A stretch of DNA of 64,000 bases from positions 124,001 to 188,000 of the forward strand of contig NZ_SIJB01000028.1 of the NCBI RefSeq assembly GCF_009910845.1, written 5' to 3'. Origin of the DNA: Chengkuizengella marina (GTDB lineage Bacteria; Bacillota; Bacilli; Paenibacillales; KCTC-33759). The notes beneath the pieces were generated by a model. That model was not told the origin of the DNA. It saw only the letters and a program-made list of their open reading frames with translations, and searched no databases. Shown here piece by piece: positions 26,809 through 36,145 of this stretch. The position numbers and the translations under genes were made by a program. Each line of letters begins with the position of its first letter. Position 1 is the first letter of the stretch.

Positions 26809-27795
26809 TTGGAGCGTGAATTAGCATTAGAGATTGTAAGAATAACAGAGTTAGCTGCATTAGCATCTGCTCCTTGGATGGGACGTGGCAATAAAGAAGG
26901 TGCTGATCAAGCAGCTACCTCAGCTATGAGATATGTATTAAATTCAGTATCCATGAAAGGTACAGTTGTTATAGGCGAGGGTGAAATGGATGAAGCACCT
27001 ATGTTATATATAGGTGAAAGTGTTGGGAGTGGGACAGGTCCTGAACTAGATGTTGCAGTTGATCCTTTGGATGGTACGGAAATTGTAGCTAAAGGACTTA
27101 ATAATGCACTTGCTGTGATTGCAGTCGCAGATAAAGGAAATTTACTTCATGCTCCTGATATGTATATGGAGAAATTAGCGGTTGGGCCTGAGCTAGTGGG
27201 TGTTCTAAGTATTGATGATCCATTAAAAGATATGATTTATAAAGCTGCTAAAGCTTTAAATAAAAGAATATCCGATTTATCAGTAACAATCTTAGACCGT
27301 GAGCGACATAAACATTTAATTTTACAACTGCGTCAAATCGGTGTCAGAATTAAATTATTAACCGAAGGTGATGTAGCAGGTGCCATTGCTCCTTCATTGC
27401 CAGAAGCTGGAGTTGACATGTATATTGGGTCTGGAGGTGCTCCAGAAGGGGTATTAGCTGCAGCTGCGCTTAGATGCTTAGGAGGAGAGATACAAGGGAG
27501 ATTAATGTCTGCTACACATGAAGAATACAACCGTTGTAAAAAAATGGGATTTGAAAGACCATGTCAGGTTTTAACGATGGACGACATGGTTGGAACAGAT
27601 GATGTTATTTTTGCCGCAACGGGAGTTACTGAAGGTGACTTCTTAAGTGGGGTTCGTTATCTCTCAGGTCAAAGAGCAGAAACGGATTCCATCGTTATGA
27701 GAGCTAAAACAAGAACAGTAAGAAATATTAAATCCATTCATTATTTACCTAATAAAGCATTTTTTAAAGAAAAAGAAATTTCTTTAGTGGAATGA
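26809..27795 (+). CDS. glpX: Fructose-1,6-bisphosphatase class II
   Basis: 328 residues, normal length for GlpX. Motifs: APWMGRGNKEGADQAA, VIGEGEMDEAPMLYIGE, the metal-binding core DVAVDPLDGTEIVAKG, and GSGGAPEGVLAAAALRCLGG. It removes the 1-phosphate of fructose 1,6-bisphosphate, the committed step of gluconeogenesis. TTG is the start, after AAAAAGGAGAGG. It follows the PPDK regulator by 94 bases in the same direction and closes the gluconeogenic cluster. Confidence 0.95.
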   Translation: MERELALEIVRITELAALASAPWMGRGNKEGADQAATSAMRYVLNSVSMKGTVVIGEGEMDEAPMLYIGESVGSGTGPELDVAVDPLDGTEIVAKGLNNALAVIAVADKGNLLHAPDMYMEKLAVGPELVGVLSIDDPLKDMIYKAAKALNKRISDLSVTILDRERHKHLILQLRQIGVRIKLLTEGDVAGAIAPSLPEAGVDMYIGSGGAPEGVLAAAALRCLGGEIQGRLMSATHEEYNRCKKMGFERPCQVLTMDDMVGTDDVIFAATGVTEGDFLSGVRYLSGQRAETDSIVMRAKTRTVRNIKSIHYLPNKAFFKEKEISLVE

Positions 27796-27835
27796 TTTTT
27801 CAACATTTATTGTATTCAATTTGATTAGGAAGTAA

Positions 27836-27892
27836 GGGAATCTAGTGTCTAATATGCATATTTTAATGAAAATTTTAAAATCATAGATTCCC
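27836..27892. repeat. Long-loop inverted repeat after glpX
   Basis: GGGAATCTA (27836-27844) pairs with TAGATTCCC (27884-27892) around a 39-base AT-rich loop. It is placed between converging glpX and the SRAP gene and may be a terminator. The left arm resembles the sequence at 12076-12090. Confidence 0.45.
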
Positions 27893-27953
27893 TCTAATTT
27901 AGATGTGATAAATCACATTCATCAATGATTATTATGAACTTTTTTAGGGAATT

Positions 27954-28637
27954 TTAAAATAACAAAGGTTCCGTATATTCTTCGATACATTCTGGTGAAT
28001 CATTATTCACATTACCAACCATGTTGGATACAGGATAAACTTTCATTTTATCAGAAGGATACGGTTTGAATAAATTCATAACAGTATTAAAGTGATAATT
28101 TTCATGATCTAGCCATTGATGTTCTTCTTCTTGATTTAATATAACGGGCATACGATCATGAATGTTAGACATGAGTTGATTGGGTTCTGTAGTAATAATT
28201 GTACAACTGTGTAATTTTTCCCCATCAGCATTTATCCACGTATCATATAATCCAGCTAATGAAAACAATTTATTATTTTTAAGTTGAATTCTCATGGGTT
28301 GTTTTATCCCGTTTGTTTTTTTCCATTCATAGAAACCGTCTACTGGAATGACACATCTTTTATTGTGGATAATTTTTTTGAAAGATGGTTTTTCTTGTAA
28401 TGTTTCTGCTCTTGCATTTATTGATTTATATCCCATTTTATCATCCTTTGCCCACGAAGGTACAAGTCCCCATTTCAGTTGCCCTATTCTATTTTTACCT
28501 TTGTGTGCAATGATAGACGTAATCATTTGACCTGGTGCAGCATTATATCGGGGGATATACCGAAAAGGAACTGATTCTAACAAGTAACGACTTAATAATT
28601 CATCAATTGTAACGGTAATGGTGAATCTGCCACACAT
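27954..28637 (-). CDS. SRAP (YedK/HMCES-like) abasic-site crosslinking protein
   Basis: About 227 residues. It begins Met-Cys-Gly-Arg-Phe, so Met removal exposes the catalytic Cys2 that forms a covalent bond with abasic sites in single-stranded DNA. Further motifs: RYNAAPGQ (catalytic Asn), LKWGLVPSWA, SINARAETLQEKPSF, RCVIPVDGFYEWKK (Glu) and TTEPNQLMSNIHDRMPVIL (His). The second of two adjacent ATGs (28637) is the functional start, because the first would place Cys at position 3; AGGAGG spacing also favours it. It lies 11 bases after the nnr gene and is probably cotranscribed. Confidence 0.92.
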   Translation of the reverse strand: MCGRFTITVTIDELLSRYLLESVPFRYIPRYNAAPGQMITSIIAHKGKNRIGQLKWGLVPSWAKDDKMGYKSINARAETLQEKPSFKKIIHNKRCVIPVDGFYEWKKTNGIKQPMRIQLKNNKLFSLAGLYDTWINADGEKLHSCTIITTEPNQLMSNIHDRMPVILNQEEEHQWLDHENYHFNTVMNLFKPYPSDKMKVYPVSNMVGNVNNDSPECIEEYTEPLLF

Positions 28638-28648
28638 CATTTTTCCTC

Positions 28649-30190
28649 CTAGATTTCGTCTATAATATCCCCTGCGATTAGAGAATGTTGTGAATATCTT
28701 TTTGCTGCTGCACGATCACCAGCTAGTCCATGAAGATATACACCAAGAACTGCTGCTTGTTCAGCAGTATAATTTTGTGCTAATAATCCACCTATCATAC
28801 CAGCAAGTACGTCCCCTGAACCTCCGGTAGCCATGCCAGCATTGCCTGTATGATTAATATATACATTTTCATTCGCTGTAGCAATAACGGTATGTGCCCC
28901 TTTAAGTACAACCACTATTTTGTGTTTCATAGCATATTCTCTAGCAATTTGAATTCGATTTTCTTGTACTTCTTTGACGGTACATTTTAAAAGTCTTGCC
29001 ATTTCTCCAGGGTGAGGAGTGATAATGACAGGTGTATCCTTACCGCTCCATTTATCAAAATGTTCAGCATCAGATAGTATATTTAAAGCATCAGCATCCA
29101 AAACAATAGGACACTCAATACGTTCCCATAGTTTATGAAGCCACATTTCATCATCTTCAAACCTTCCTAACCCAGGTCCAATTACAAGGACTTGTTTATT
29201 CTCACTTAATTGTATAATATCTTCTGCTGAATGAACATTCCATTCACCATTATTTTTGTCTTCTACAGGCACTAACATAACTTCAGGTAATTTTCCTAAC
29301 ATTTGGTTTGCTACCATTCGTGGTAAAGTCCAAGTAACTAATCCACAGCCAGCTCTTAAAGCTGTTTTAGAGCAAAGTAGACCAGCACCACTCATTTGTA
29401 AAGTTCCTGCTACAACCAATACATGACCATAAGTACCTTTATGTGTATTTGATTCTCTAGGTAGGTTAACATTTACATTAAGTTTCTTTTCTAAAACAGA
29501 AGGTTGAAGTGAAAAGGTTTGTATTGAAAATTGCTTAGCTGTTGTTATTGGGATGCCAATAGGTTTTACTATAACATCTCCTGCTGTTTCTGCTCCTGGT
29601 GATTGGATAAGACCACATTTTAAAAATGCTAAAGTTATCGTTTTCTCTGCTTTGATACAAGGTTGATAAAGAACTCCGGTATCGGCATCAAGTCCACTTG
29701 GTATGTCAATTGAAAAAACCGGTAAATTTGATTCATTTACTTTGTTGATCAAAGAGGCATAAGGATCTCTTGGGGCACCTCTAGTACCCGTTCCTAGAAG
29801 AGCATCAATAATACCTTCATATCCATCCCAATCAATCTTTTTATTTTGATAAACATTTGATGAGAGTTTTAATTTTTTCGTGATATGATGTTGTGTGATC
29901 ATATCCCCCTTAAATAAATTTGGGGATTGTGCATATAGGATATCAATATCAAAACCAGCCTCTATCAAATGTCTAGCAGCAACTAAACCATCTCCACCAT
30001 TATTACCTTTTCCAACAAGAATCAACCATTTTTTGTGATGTGGTTTGTTTTGTTTTTTTGTCCATATTATGATTTCATTAGCGACTTCTCGACCTGCATT
30101 TTCCATTAATACTAATGATGGAATTCCAATCGTATTTATCGTATAATGATCAAGTTTACGCATTTCATCTGATGTAACTACATACATCAT
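28649..30190 (-). CDS. nnr: Bifunctional NAD(P)H-hydrate epimerase/dehydratase
   Basis: 513 residues with the two expected halves. Residues 1-220 are the YjeF_N epimerase (LENAGREVANEI; WLILVGKGNNGGDGLVAARHL; SIDIPSGLDADTG). Residues 240-513 are the ADP-dependent dehydratase (GTYGHVLVVAGTLQMSGAG; VIGPGLGR; PVVLDADALN-like; ITPHPGEMARLL; VLKGAHTVIA; GNAGMATGGSGDVLAGMIGGLL). Together they repair damaged NADHX and NADPHX. Two adjacent ATGs follow GGGAGG; either may start. It is complete. Confidence 0.95.
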   Translation of the reverse strand: MMYVVTSDEMRKLDHYTINTIGIPSLVLMENAGREVANEIIIWTKKQNKPHHKKWLILVGKGNNGGDGLVAARHLIEAGFDIDILYAQSPNLFKGDMITQHHITKKLKLSSNVYQNKKIDWDGYEGIIDALLGTGTRGAPRDPYASLINKVNESNLPVFSIDIPSGLDADTGVLYQPCIKAEKTITLAFLKCGLIQSPGAETAGDVIVKPIGIPITTAKQFSIQTFSLQPSVLEKKLNVNVNLPRESNTHKGTYGHVLVVAGTLQMSGAGLLCSKTALRAGCGLVTWTLPRMVANQMLGKLPEVMLVPVEDKNNGEWNVHSAEDIIQLSENKQVLVIGPGLGRFEDDEMWLHKLWERIECPIVLDADALNILSDAEHFDKWSGKDTPVIITPHPGEMARLLKCTVKEVQENRIQIAREYAMKHKIVVVLKGAHTVIATANENVYINHTGNAGMATGGSGDVLAGMIGGLLAQNYTAEQAAVLGVYLHGLAGDRAAAKRYSQHSLIAGDIIDEI

Positions 30191-30487
30191 TAAAACCTCC
30201 CATCCATGTTCTAACCATTTATAACTTTCTTTTCATATGATTAAATGCAAGAACTCATTATTTTTATTATAATATACGAAAATAGAAAACTTAATCTAGA
30301 AAAGCAATGTGCTGATAGAATGTTTATATTTAACTTAACATCTGCAGATGATATTCAGTCTAAGGTTATCAATTTTTTTTATTTAGAACCTGTATTGATT
30401 TATAGTTGAAACCTTTATAGAAAGAAAACGTAAATATTTTAAAGGATTTTTTAATTGATATTCTGGAATTCCTAGGAGGAAGACTTT

Positions 30488-30781
30488 ATGGCTGAAACGA
30501 TAATAATGATTATTTTGATGATTCCTATATATGGTTTGTTAATTTGGACTTATTTTTATCCGGAGGAAAGTATATTATTTGGAAGAAGATGGATGTACAA
30601 AGAAGAACCAAATCTATCCAAAGAAGTTATTCATTATACTAAATTCGTATCTATTGTTGCTATGGTTGGACTACCTATTGTTTTAATTAGTATCATCTTT
30701 GAACTTTACTTACTCAGATTTATTTTAGTTTTGGGGTTTGCTTTTATGTTTATATTTGGGTTATTTAAAATATTCAAATGA
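30488..30781 (+). CDS. Small membrane protein, hypothetical
   Basis: 97 residues with an N-terminal helix (about 4-22) and two C-terminal helices (about 52-70 and 73-94). The loop carries PEESILFGRRWMYKEEPNLSK, which resembles small DUF-type membrane proteins of Bacillales, but no family was assigned. TAGGAGG is well placed. It is transcribed alone and ends at a strong terminator. Confidence 0.6.
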   Translation: MAETIIMIILMIPIYGLLIWTYFYPEESILFGRRWMYKEEPNLSKEVIHYTKFVSIVAMVGLPIVLISIIFELYLLRFILVLGFAFMFIFGLFKIFK

Positions 30782-30803
30782 AAAATTCTCAAATTCAAAT
30801 CTT

Positions 30804-30842
30804 AAAAAAACACATTCCTCTTAAGAGAGAATGTGTTTTTTT
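30804..30842. terminator. Bidirectional intrinsic terminator
   Basis: AAAAAAACACATTC pairs with GAATGTGTTTTTTT; the inner part CTCTTAAGAG extends the stem. It lies between converging genes. Confidence 0.88.
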
Positions 30843-30880
30843 CTTTTTATTTCAACCTTCATAATAATGTTTGGTGTAGG

Positions 30881-33145
30881 TTACCTAATCATAAATTTAT
30901 CATTATTCATGGTGTTAGGTAAATTTACTAAGTTACGGATATATTTAGCTAATTGAGCAGTAGTTACTGACTCTTGTGGGTGAATTTCACCATTTTCATT
31001 TTTTGTAATAAGCCCTAAGGCATCTGCAAGTTCAACTTCATCTACATATTTGTCAGAAATGAGATGACTATCAGTAAAGTTGGAGATAAATAGTTCTTGT
31101 TCTGAGATGGCTTGTGAATCTAGCAATCGAACAAACCAATAAGCAAGTTTTTCCCTTGTCAGTGATTCATCGAGATTGAAAGTTTCTTGTTGAGTATCAA
31201 TGATTCCTTTATCAGCAGCACTTTCAACAAATGGATATGCTGCCATGTCAGGATGAATGTTATGGAAAGTTTGAGATCCTGATAAACCTTCAGGGTAGTT
31301 TTTAATATAATTTTTATTGTATAAAGATTTTACAAGTATACTTATTCCTTGTTCGACTGTTAAAGCTTTATCCGTTTGTATTTGTCCATTTTTATCAGGG
31401 ACAATAATTCCAGATTGTATCATATAATTAATTTCGTCTTCTGCATAAGGATGATTCACCTTGATATCAGGAGTTTCAAAGGTATCTACACCATATCCCT
31501 TAACAATATCACCTGTTGTTGCATCTACATAATGTACTTTAAAATTAATTTCGTAGATTAAATTATAATGTACCTGTTTCAGATCCTCATAATAATCATT
31601 GTATTTATGCTCATAATATAAATCTGTGGACATTTGATCTAGATATGCAGATAAAGCTTCTTCCTTGCTTATAACAATATTAGCGTTTGGAAACTGTTCC
31701 ATGGAATCAAGGATCATAACATACTCTATTAATTCCCCACTATTTTTGGAAACTGTAACGTTGATTTCATCCCCTTCATAAGGGATTCCATTGATTACTC
31801 TGTGAAATTCAAAACTATAATTTTCATTGTAATTAGAATAATCTTCAGGATGACTTCTCCACACAATTTGTTGAGAAATGCCAGGGGAGAGTTGTTTTAT
31901 ATATTTCATTGCAAATTCTCTAGCTTCATTCAGGGATAACTTGGACGCTTGATTTGTATTTGGCATATTTAATTGATCAGTTGAACTCAAGTAATATAAG
32001 TCACCAGTTTTACCATCAATCATCATCTCAACACTATTATTATTCAAATTAAATGATATAGAATATTTTAAGTTTTTTTCTATACTTAGTTTTTCTATTT
32101 TATCAATTTCTATTTCTGATTGTTCTACCTTTAATATTTGTCCCAATATTTTTGTGGCATATTGCTCTATATTGTCTTTATTAAAACTATACATCAATGT
32201 ATCAGTAGATTTAGATAAAGGTTGATATGCAGAGATGGAATTTAGTTCACTAATATCCATAAACTCTCCTTTGATGCTGTATGTTCCTTCTATAGCATTC
32301 ATTTTATATACAGAAGGGTCTATTACGTAAGCTAAATAGATATTTTTACTCGAAGGTGAATTCCATTCGCTAATGTATTTAAGCTGTACATTTAATTCAT
32401 TTTTTAGTTGTTGCTTAACTTCATTTTCAGTTAACATGTTGCTTGACGAATCAAATGTATGTTCTTGTAGAGATGAATAATAGTTCTCGTAAGGTTGATT
32501 ATAATAGTTATAACTTCTTATCTTTCCATCTCCTTGAACAAGCACCCTGCCTCCTTGATCCGAAATACGAATGTCATCCTTCATTTTATAAAACTCAAAT
32601 TCAGTTTGAACGTGTTCAGTTAAAGTTTTTTGAAAGTCTTGATAGTAACTATACTTGATGCCATAATCACTCATGTCATAAAATTGCTTTAAAAATTCCT
32701 CAGCGATTCTTTGGCTTTCCTCAACATCAACTGATGGAGGAAATAAAGTACCTTCTGTTGCTTTACCACCACCAAAGGAGAATGCGATTAAAGTTAACTC
32801 TCTTCCATAAAATAAAAATGTCCCTCTTAAATCTGAATTCGTATACTTATCAGCATTTTCATGGTAATTTAATGAAAATTGTTCATTTTTAGATGGATTA
32901 TTTCCTTCAAAAGTGAATTCTTCTATCTTAGCCGATGCTAATTCATTTGGAAACAACTGCTTTACTCTAATAACTAAGTTTTCTTTTGTTATTTCTTTAA
33001 CTTGTTGACTTTCTGAGTTTTCTTTATTTTCAATTTTGCTATCAACTGATTTATTTAAGTCGGCTAGTGGATCAGTTCCCCCAAAATTTATATACAAAAT
33101 AATCAATAGAGCTACACTAAGGATGAAACTCAACATTATTTTCAT
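30881..33145 (-). CDS. YcdB/YcdC-type PepSY-like protein with three SLH motifs
   Basis: About 754 residues. An N-terminal membrane segment (MLSFILSVALLIILYINF) is a signal or anchor. Residues about 60-560 contain YcdB/YcdC-like repeats with PepSY-type segments (LSLNEAREFAMKYIKQL; SKEEALSAYLDQM). Residues about 580-754 hold three SLH-like motifs (ALTVEQGISILVKSLY; ESLTREKLAYWFVRLL; SVTTAQLAKYIRNLV), suggesting attachment to secondary cell-wall polymer. ATG at 33145 follows GGAG; a TTG at 33175 would include that ribosome site and is rejected. It follows the BlaI/M56 pair in the same direction and may belong to its operon. The function is unknown. Confidence 0.75.
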   Translation of the reverse strand: MKIMLSFILSVALLIILYINFGGTDPLADLNKSVDSKIENKENSESQQVKEITKENLVIRVKQLFPNELASAKIEEFTFEGNNPSKNEQFSLNYHENADKYTNSDLRGTFLFYGRELTLIAFSFGGGKATEGTLFPPSVDVEESQRIAEEFLKQFYDMSDYGIKYSYYQDFQKTLTEHVQTEFEFYKMKDDIRISDQGGRVLVQGDGKIRSYNYYNQPYENYYSSLQEHTFDSSSNMLTENEVKQQLKNELNVQLKYISEWNSPSSKNIYLAYVIDPSVYKMNAIEGTYSIKGEFMDISELNSISAYQPLSKSTDTLMYSFNKDNIEQYATKILGQILKVEQSEIEIDKIEKLSIEKNLKYSISFNLNNNSVEMMIDGKTGDLYYLSSTDQLNMPNTNQASKLSLNEAREFAMKYIKQLSPGISQQIVWRSHPEDYSNYNENYSFEFHRVINGIPYEGDEINVTVSKNSGELIEYVMILDSMEQFPNANIVISKEEALSAYLDQMSTDLYYEHKYNDYYEDLKQVHYNLIYEINFKVHYVDATTGDIVKGYGVDTFETPDIKVNHPYAEDEINYMIQSGIIVPDKNGQIQTDKALTVEQGISILVKSLYNKNYIKNYPEGLSGSQTFHNIHPDMAAYPFVESAADKGIIDTQQETFNLDESLTREKLAYWFVRLLDSQAISEQELFISNFTDSHLISDKYVDEVELADALGLITKNENGEIHPQESVTTAQLAKYIRNLVNLPNTMNNDKFMIR

Positions 33146-33225
33146 AAATTTCTTATCTCCTATCTTTAAAAACAATCTATTTAAATCTCAGACGATATTT
33201 TTTAATAAAACCTAACCATTTTCAA

Positions 33226-35520
33226 TTATTTCATAAAATTATAGACTTCTGTTACGTTATCTCCTATTGCATAAATTTTCCCATCTATGACTTCTGTTTC
33301 ATGACCAGATTTCGCTTGATTCATGTTAGTTAGTTCTGTCCATGTTTCTGTTTGTGGATTATATACTTCTACGCTTAATAAATGATTGTAATCATAATAT
33401 CCACCTGTTACATAGATTTTCCCATTTAAGACTTCTGTTGCATGGTTCCTTCTTACTTGATTCATACTAGCTAATTGTGTCCATGTGTTTGTTTTGGGAT
33501 CATATACTTCCATACTTGATAGAAAATTTTCTTTTCTGTATTTCATAAAATTACCAATATATCCACCGATTACATAGATCTTACCTCCGATGACTTCTGT
33601 TGAAAAATCATCCCTTTCTCTATTCATACCAGCTAATTTTGTCCATATGTTCGTTTCTGGGTCATAAACCTCTGAACTGAATAAATAATCAGAATTATTG
33701 TTTTTCCCACCAACTACATAGATTTTTCCTTGGATAACTTCTATTGCAAATTTAACTCTGGCATCACTCATACTATTTAATTCTGTCCATGTATTCGTTT
33801 GTGGATCATACACTTCTAAGCTAGATAAAACATTAGAATCAGATCCATACCCACCTACAGCATAGATTTTCCCATTGATGATTTCTGTTGTATGGTAGCC
33901 TCTAGCTTGATTCATACTAGCCAATTCTATCCATCTGTCCTTTTGTGGATCATACATTTCTAAGCTCGATAAAAATTCATAAGCTTGATTATTATCATTA
34001 TATCTAGATCCACCAACCACATAGATTTTCCCATCAATGACTCCAGTTGTATGATTATGTCTTGCTTGATTCATACTAGCCAATTCTATCCATCTGTCCT
34101 TTTGTGGATCATACATTTCTAAGCTTGATAAATATTCATAACCTTGATCATTATATCTAGATCCACCAACCACATAGATCTTCCCATCGATGACTCCAGT
34201 TGCATGGTTATCTCTAGCTTGATTCATACTGGAAACCTCAGTCCAAGTCCCAGCTGATTCTACACTTGAAATTTCTTGCACACTTTTTATAGGATCAACT
34301 TCTGTTTCATGATCAGATTGAATATTTCCATCTTTTGATTGAGATGCTTGCTGGTCATTGTTACTATGATTTAAATCAAATATTGTGAATCCAACAAGAA
34401 CGATACAAACAGTGATCAAACTAGAGAACATCATCCATGTCCGAGTTTGTTTTTTAATCATATGAATTCGCTTCATTCTTAATTTCATATCTGATAAACT
34501 AGAGGACATTCCAATGGACCGAGGAATGAAGGTTGGTTTTGATACTTTTCCCAAAACACTTAACAAGGTGTTCCCATACGCCAGGTGTTCGTCTTTTTTA
34601 AGTTGAGATAAAACGGTGGCATCACACGATAGCTCACAATCTTTACGCAAATGATAGAAACTGTACCAAATGATGGGATTAAACCAATGAATGGCAAGAA
34701 CAATGATACTCATCCATTGAATAAGGACATCCTTTTTTTTGAAATGTGTTAACTCATGTAACAGCACATATTTCTTTTCACTTTTTGATAAACTTTCAAA
34801 TAATGGCTTTGGGATCAAAATTTTGGGTACTAAAAAACCAATTATCGAAGGCGAGACTATCTTGTCATCATATATCATTTGTATATTGGACCTCACCTTT
34901 AATTTCTTTTTGCATGCTTCTAACAGTGATAATATGTCATCATCTTTACATTTTGTTTGTTTAGATAATCTCCAGTTATAATCGAAATTTTCAATCAAAA
35001 ACAATATAATAACCATCAACACACCAAACAACCACAACATTCCTAATGTATTCAAATTTAATATGTTGAATATTATCTGGTTAGTAGTTACACTTTGTGA
35101 AATTGAATCCTTTGCTTCTATTTTTATTATTTCTGTATTAAAATTCGGCACAGTTAGATTTGTTTTTGGTTGAAAAGTAACGAGCGGTCCATTCATTTCA
35201 TTTGAGGTTATATCTTCATCTTTACTTTTAATGTTTCCCATATTTAAGGGAGGCGTTGTGGTTTGGTTTTGAATAGGTATTTCCATAGATTCATTTATTT
35301 TATACTCTGCAAACGAGGGTAAGAAGTGAACAAAACTCAATGAGCTTTCAAAATTAAAAGGAATCATAAGTCTTATAATCAATACTAGCCAAATATAATA
35401 GTGCCAATGTGCTGAGAGTTTGTCATTCAGAGCTCTTTTTATAAAGAGAATGAGGAATGCTATAATACTCCCTACCAGAGAATAGTTTAAAACAGTTATG
35501 AATATATTTTGTAAATCCAT
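33226..35520 (-). CDS. BlaR1/MecR1-like M56 metallopeptidase fused to kelch repeats
   Basis: About 764 residues. The first 390 are a BlaR1-type M56 module: membrane helices near 10-30, 40-55, 155-175 and 350-375, a zinc site HELTHFKKKD with downstream Glu in CELSCDATVL. Instead of a penicillin-binding sensor, the C-terminal part (about 430-764) has six kelch repeats, each with TWTEL.SMNQARxxH, DGKIYVVGG and a LxxxExYDPQ turn, expected to form a beta-propeller outside the cell. ATG at 35520 follows GTGGTG; an upstream ATG at 35559 is less likely. It is paired with BlaI at 35595. The propeller ligand is unknown; autoproteolytic signalling to BlaI is inferred. Confidence 0.85.
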   Translation of the reverse strand: MDLQNIFITVLNYSLVGSIIAFLILFIKRALNDKLSAHWHYYIWLVLIIRLMIPFNFESSLSFVHFLPSFAEYKINESMEIPIQNQTTTPPLNMGNIKSKDEDITSNEMNGPLVTFQPKTNLTVPNFNTEIIKIEAKDSISQSVTTNQIIFNILNLNTLGMLWLFGVLMVIILFLIENFDYNWRLSKQTKCKDDDILSLLEACKKKLKVRSNIQMIYDDKIVSPSIIGFLVPKILIPKPLFESLSKSEKKYVLLHELTHFKKKDVLIQWMSIIVLAIHWFNPIIWYSFYHLRKDCELSCDATVLSQLKKDEHLAYGNTLLSVLGKVSKPTFIPRSIGMSSSLSDMKLRMKRIHMIKKQTRTWMMFSSLITVCIVLVGFTIFDLNHSNNDQQASQSKDGNIQSDHETEVDPIKSVQEISSVESAGTWTEVSSMNQARDNHATGVIDGKIYVVGGSRYNDQGYEYLSSLEMYDPQKDRWIELASMNQARHNHTTGVIDGKIYVVGGSRYNDNNQAYEFLSSLEMYDPQKDRWIELASMNQARGYHTTEIINGKIYAVGGYGSDSNVLSSLEVYDPQTNTWTELNSMSDARVKFAIEVIQGKIYVVGGKNNNSDYLFSSEVYDPETNIWTKLAGMNRERDDFSTEVIGGKIYVIGGYIGNFMKYRKENFLSSMEVYDPKTNTWTQLASMNQVRRNHATEVLNGKIYVTGGYYDYNHLLSVEVYNPQTETWTELTNMNQAKSGHETEVIDGKIYAIGDNVTEVYNFMK

Positions 35521-35594
35521 GTTTTCACCACACTTTATTTGCGAAATGGAAACAATCATAAGTCATTTTATTAATCTAAATGTCTAAGTAAGTA

Positions 35595-35975
35595 TTAATT
35601 TTCATCTTTTTTCTGATTAAGGATCTTTCTTAACTCTTCAATTTCTGTGTTCGTTAACTTTTCATTTTTAATAAAATTTAAGATAAACATTTGACGTGAA
35701 CCCGAATAGATCTTTTTTAAAAAAGATGTAGTCTCTCTTTTCCTACATTCCTCTGCTGAAAGAAGAGGGTAAAATTGTTTAAAACGACCTTCTCTTTTAA
35801 CACCCAGTACTTCTTTTTTAACTAAACGGTTGATTAAAGTATGTATCGTTTTGGGATTCCATTCTGTTGAATCCTTTAGTTGATCAATAATTTCAGCAGA
35901 AGTTAGAGGAGAGTTTTTCCATAACTGCTCCATTATTACCCATTCAGCATCTGATATCTTAGCATGATTACTCAT
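35595..35975 (-). CDS. BlaI/MecI/CopY-family repressor
   Basis: 126 residues with the BlaI winged helix (ISDAEWVIMEQLWKNSPLTSAEI, then WNPKTIHTLINRLVKKEVLGVKREGR with the usual cleavage region near FKQFYPLLS) and a dimerisation tail. Two operators lie just upstream. It is followed by the M56-kelch gene 36 bases on, the normal repressor/antirepressor pair. When the M56 protein senses its signal it should cleave BlaI and derepress the operon. The start has AGGAGG well placed. Confidence 0.93.
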   Translation of the reverse strand: MSNHAKISDAEWVIMEQLWKNSPLTSAEIIDQLKDSTEWNPKTIHTLINRLVKKEVLGVKREGRFKQFYPLLSAEECRKRETTSFLKKIYSGSRQMFILNFIKNEKLTNTEIEELRKILNQKKDEN

Positions 35976-36005
35976 ATGAAATACCTCCTTGATTGACTTT
36001 TTTAA

Positions 36006-36048
36006 TATTACGTACGTAATACTTTATTTATATATTACACTCGTAATA
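36006..36048 (-). promoter_or_regulatory. Two BlaI operators
   Basis: Two dyads share the form TATTAC-N4-GTAATA: 36006-36021 (centre GTAC) and 36033-36048 (centre ACTC). Their centres are 27 bases apart, and both lie 31-73 bases upstream of the blaI start. Autoregulation of the blaI/M56 operon is inferred from this position. Confidence 0.8.
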
Positions 36049-36100
36049 TTTAAAATGTCAATAGAAATGTATCTGTTTTATAAATTTAAAGTTTTAAAAT

Positions 36101-36141
36101 AAAAAAATCACCAATTCTACTTTGTTGTACAATTGGTGATT
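36101..36141 (-). terminator. Intrinsic terminator of the MATE gene
   Basis: AATCACCAATT and AATTGGTGATT form an 11-bp stem. On the minus strand it is followed by a run of T (36101-36107), just after the MATE stop. Confidence 0.85.
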
Positions 36142-36145
36142 ATAT

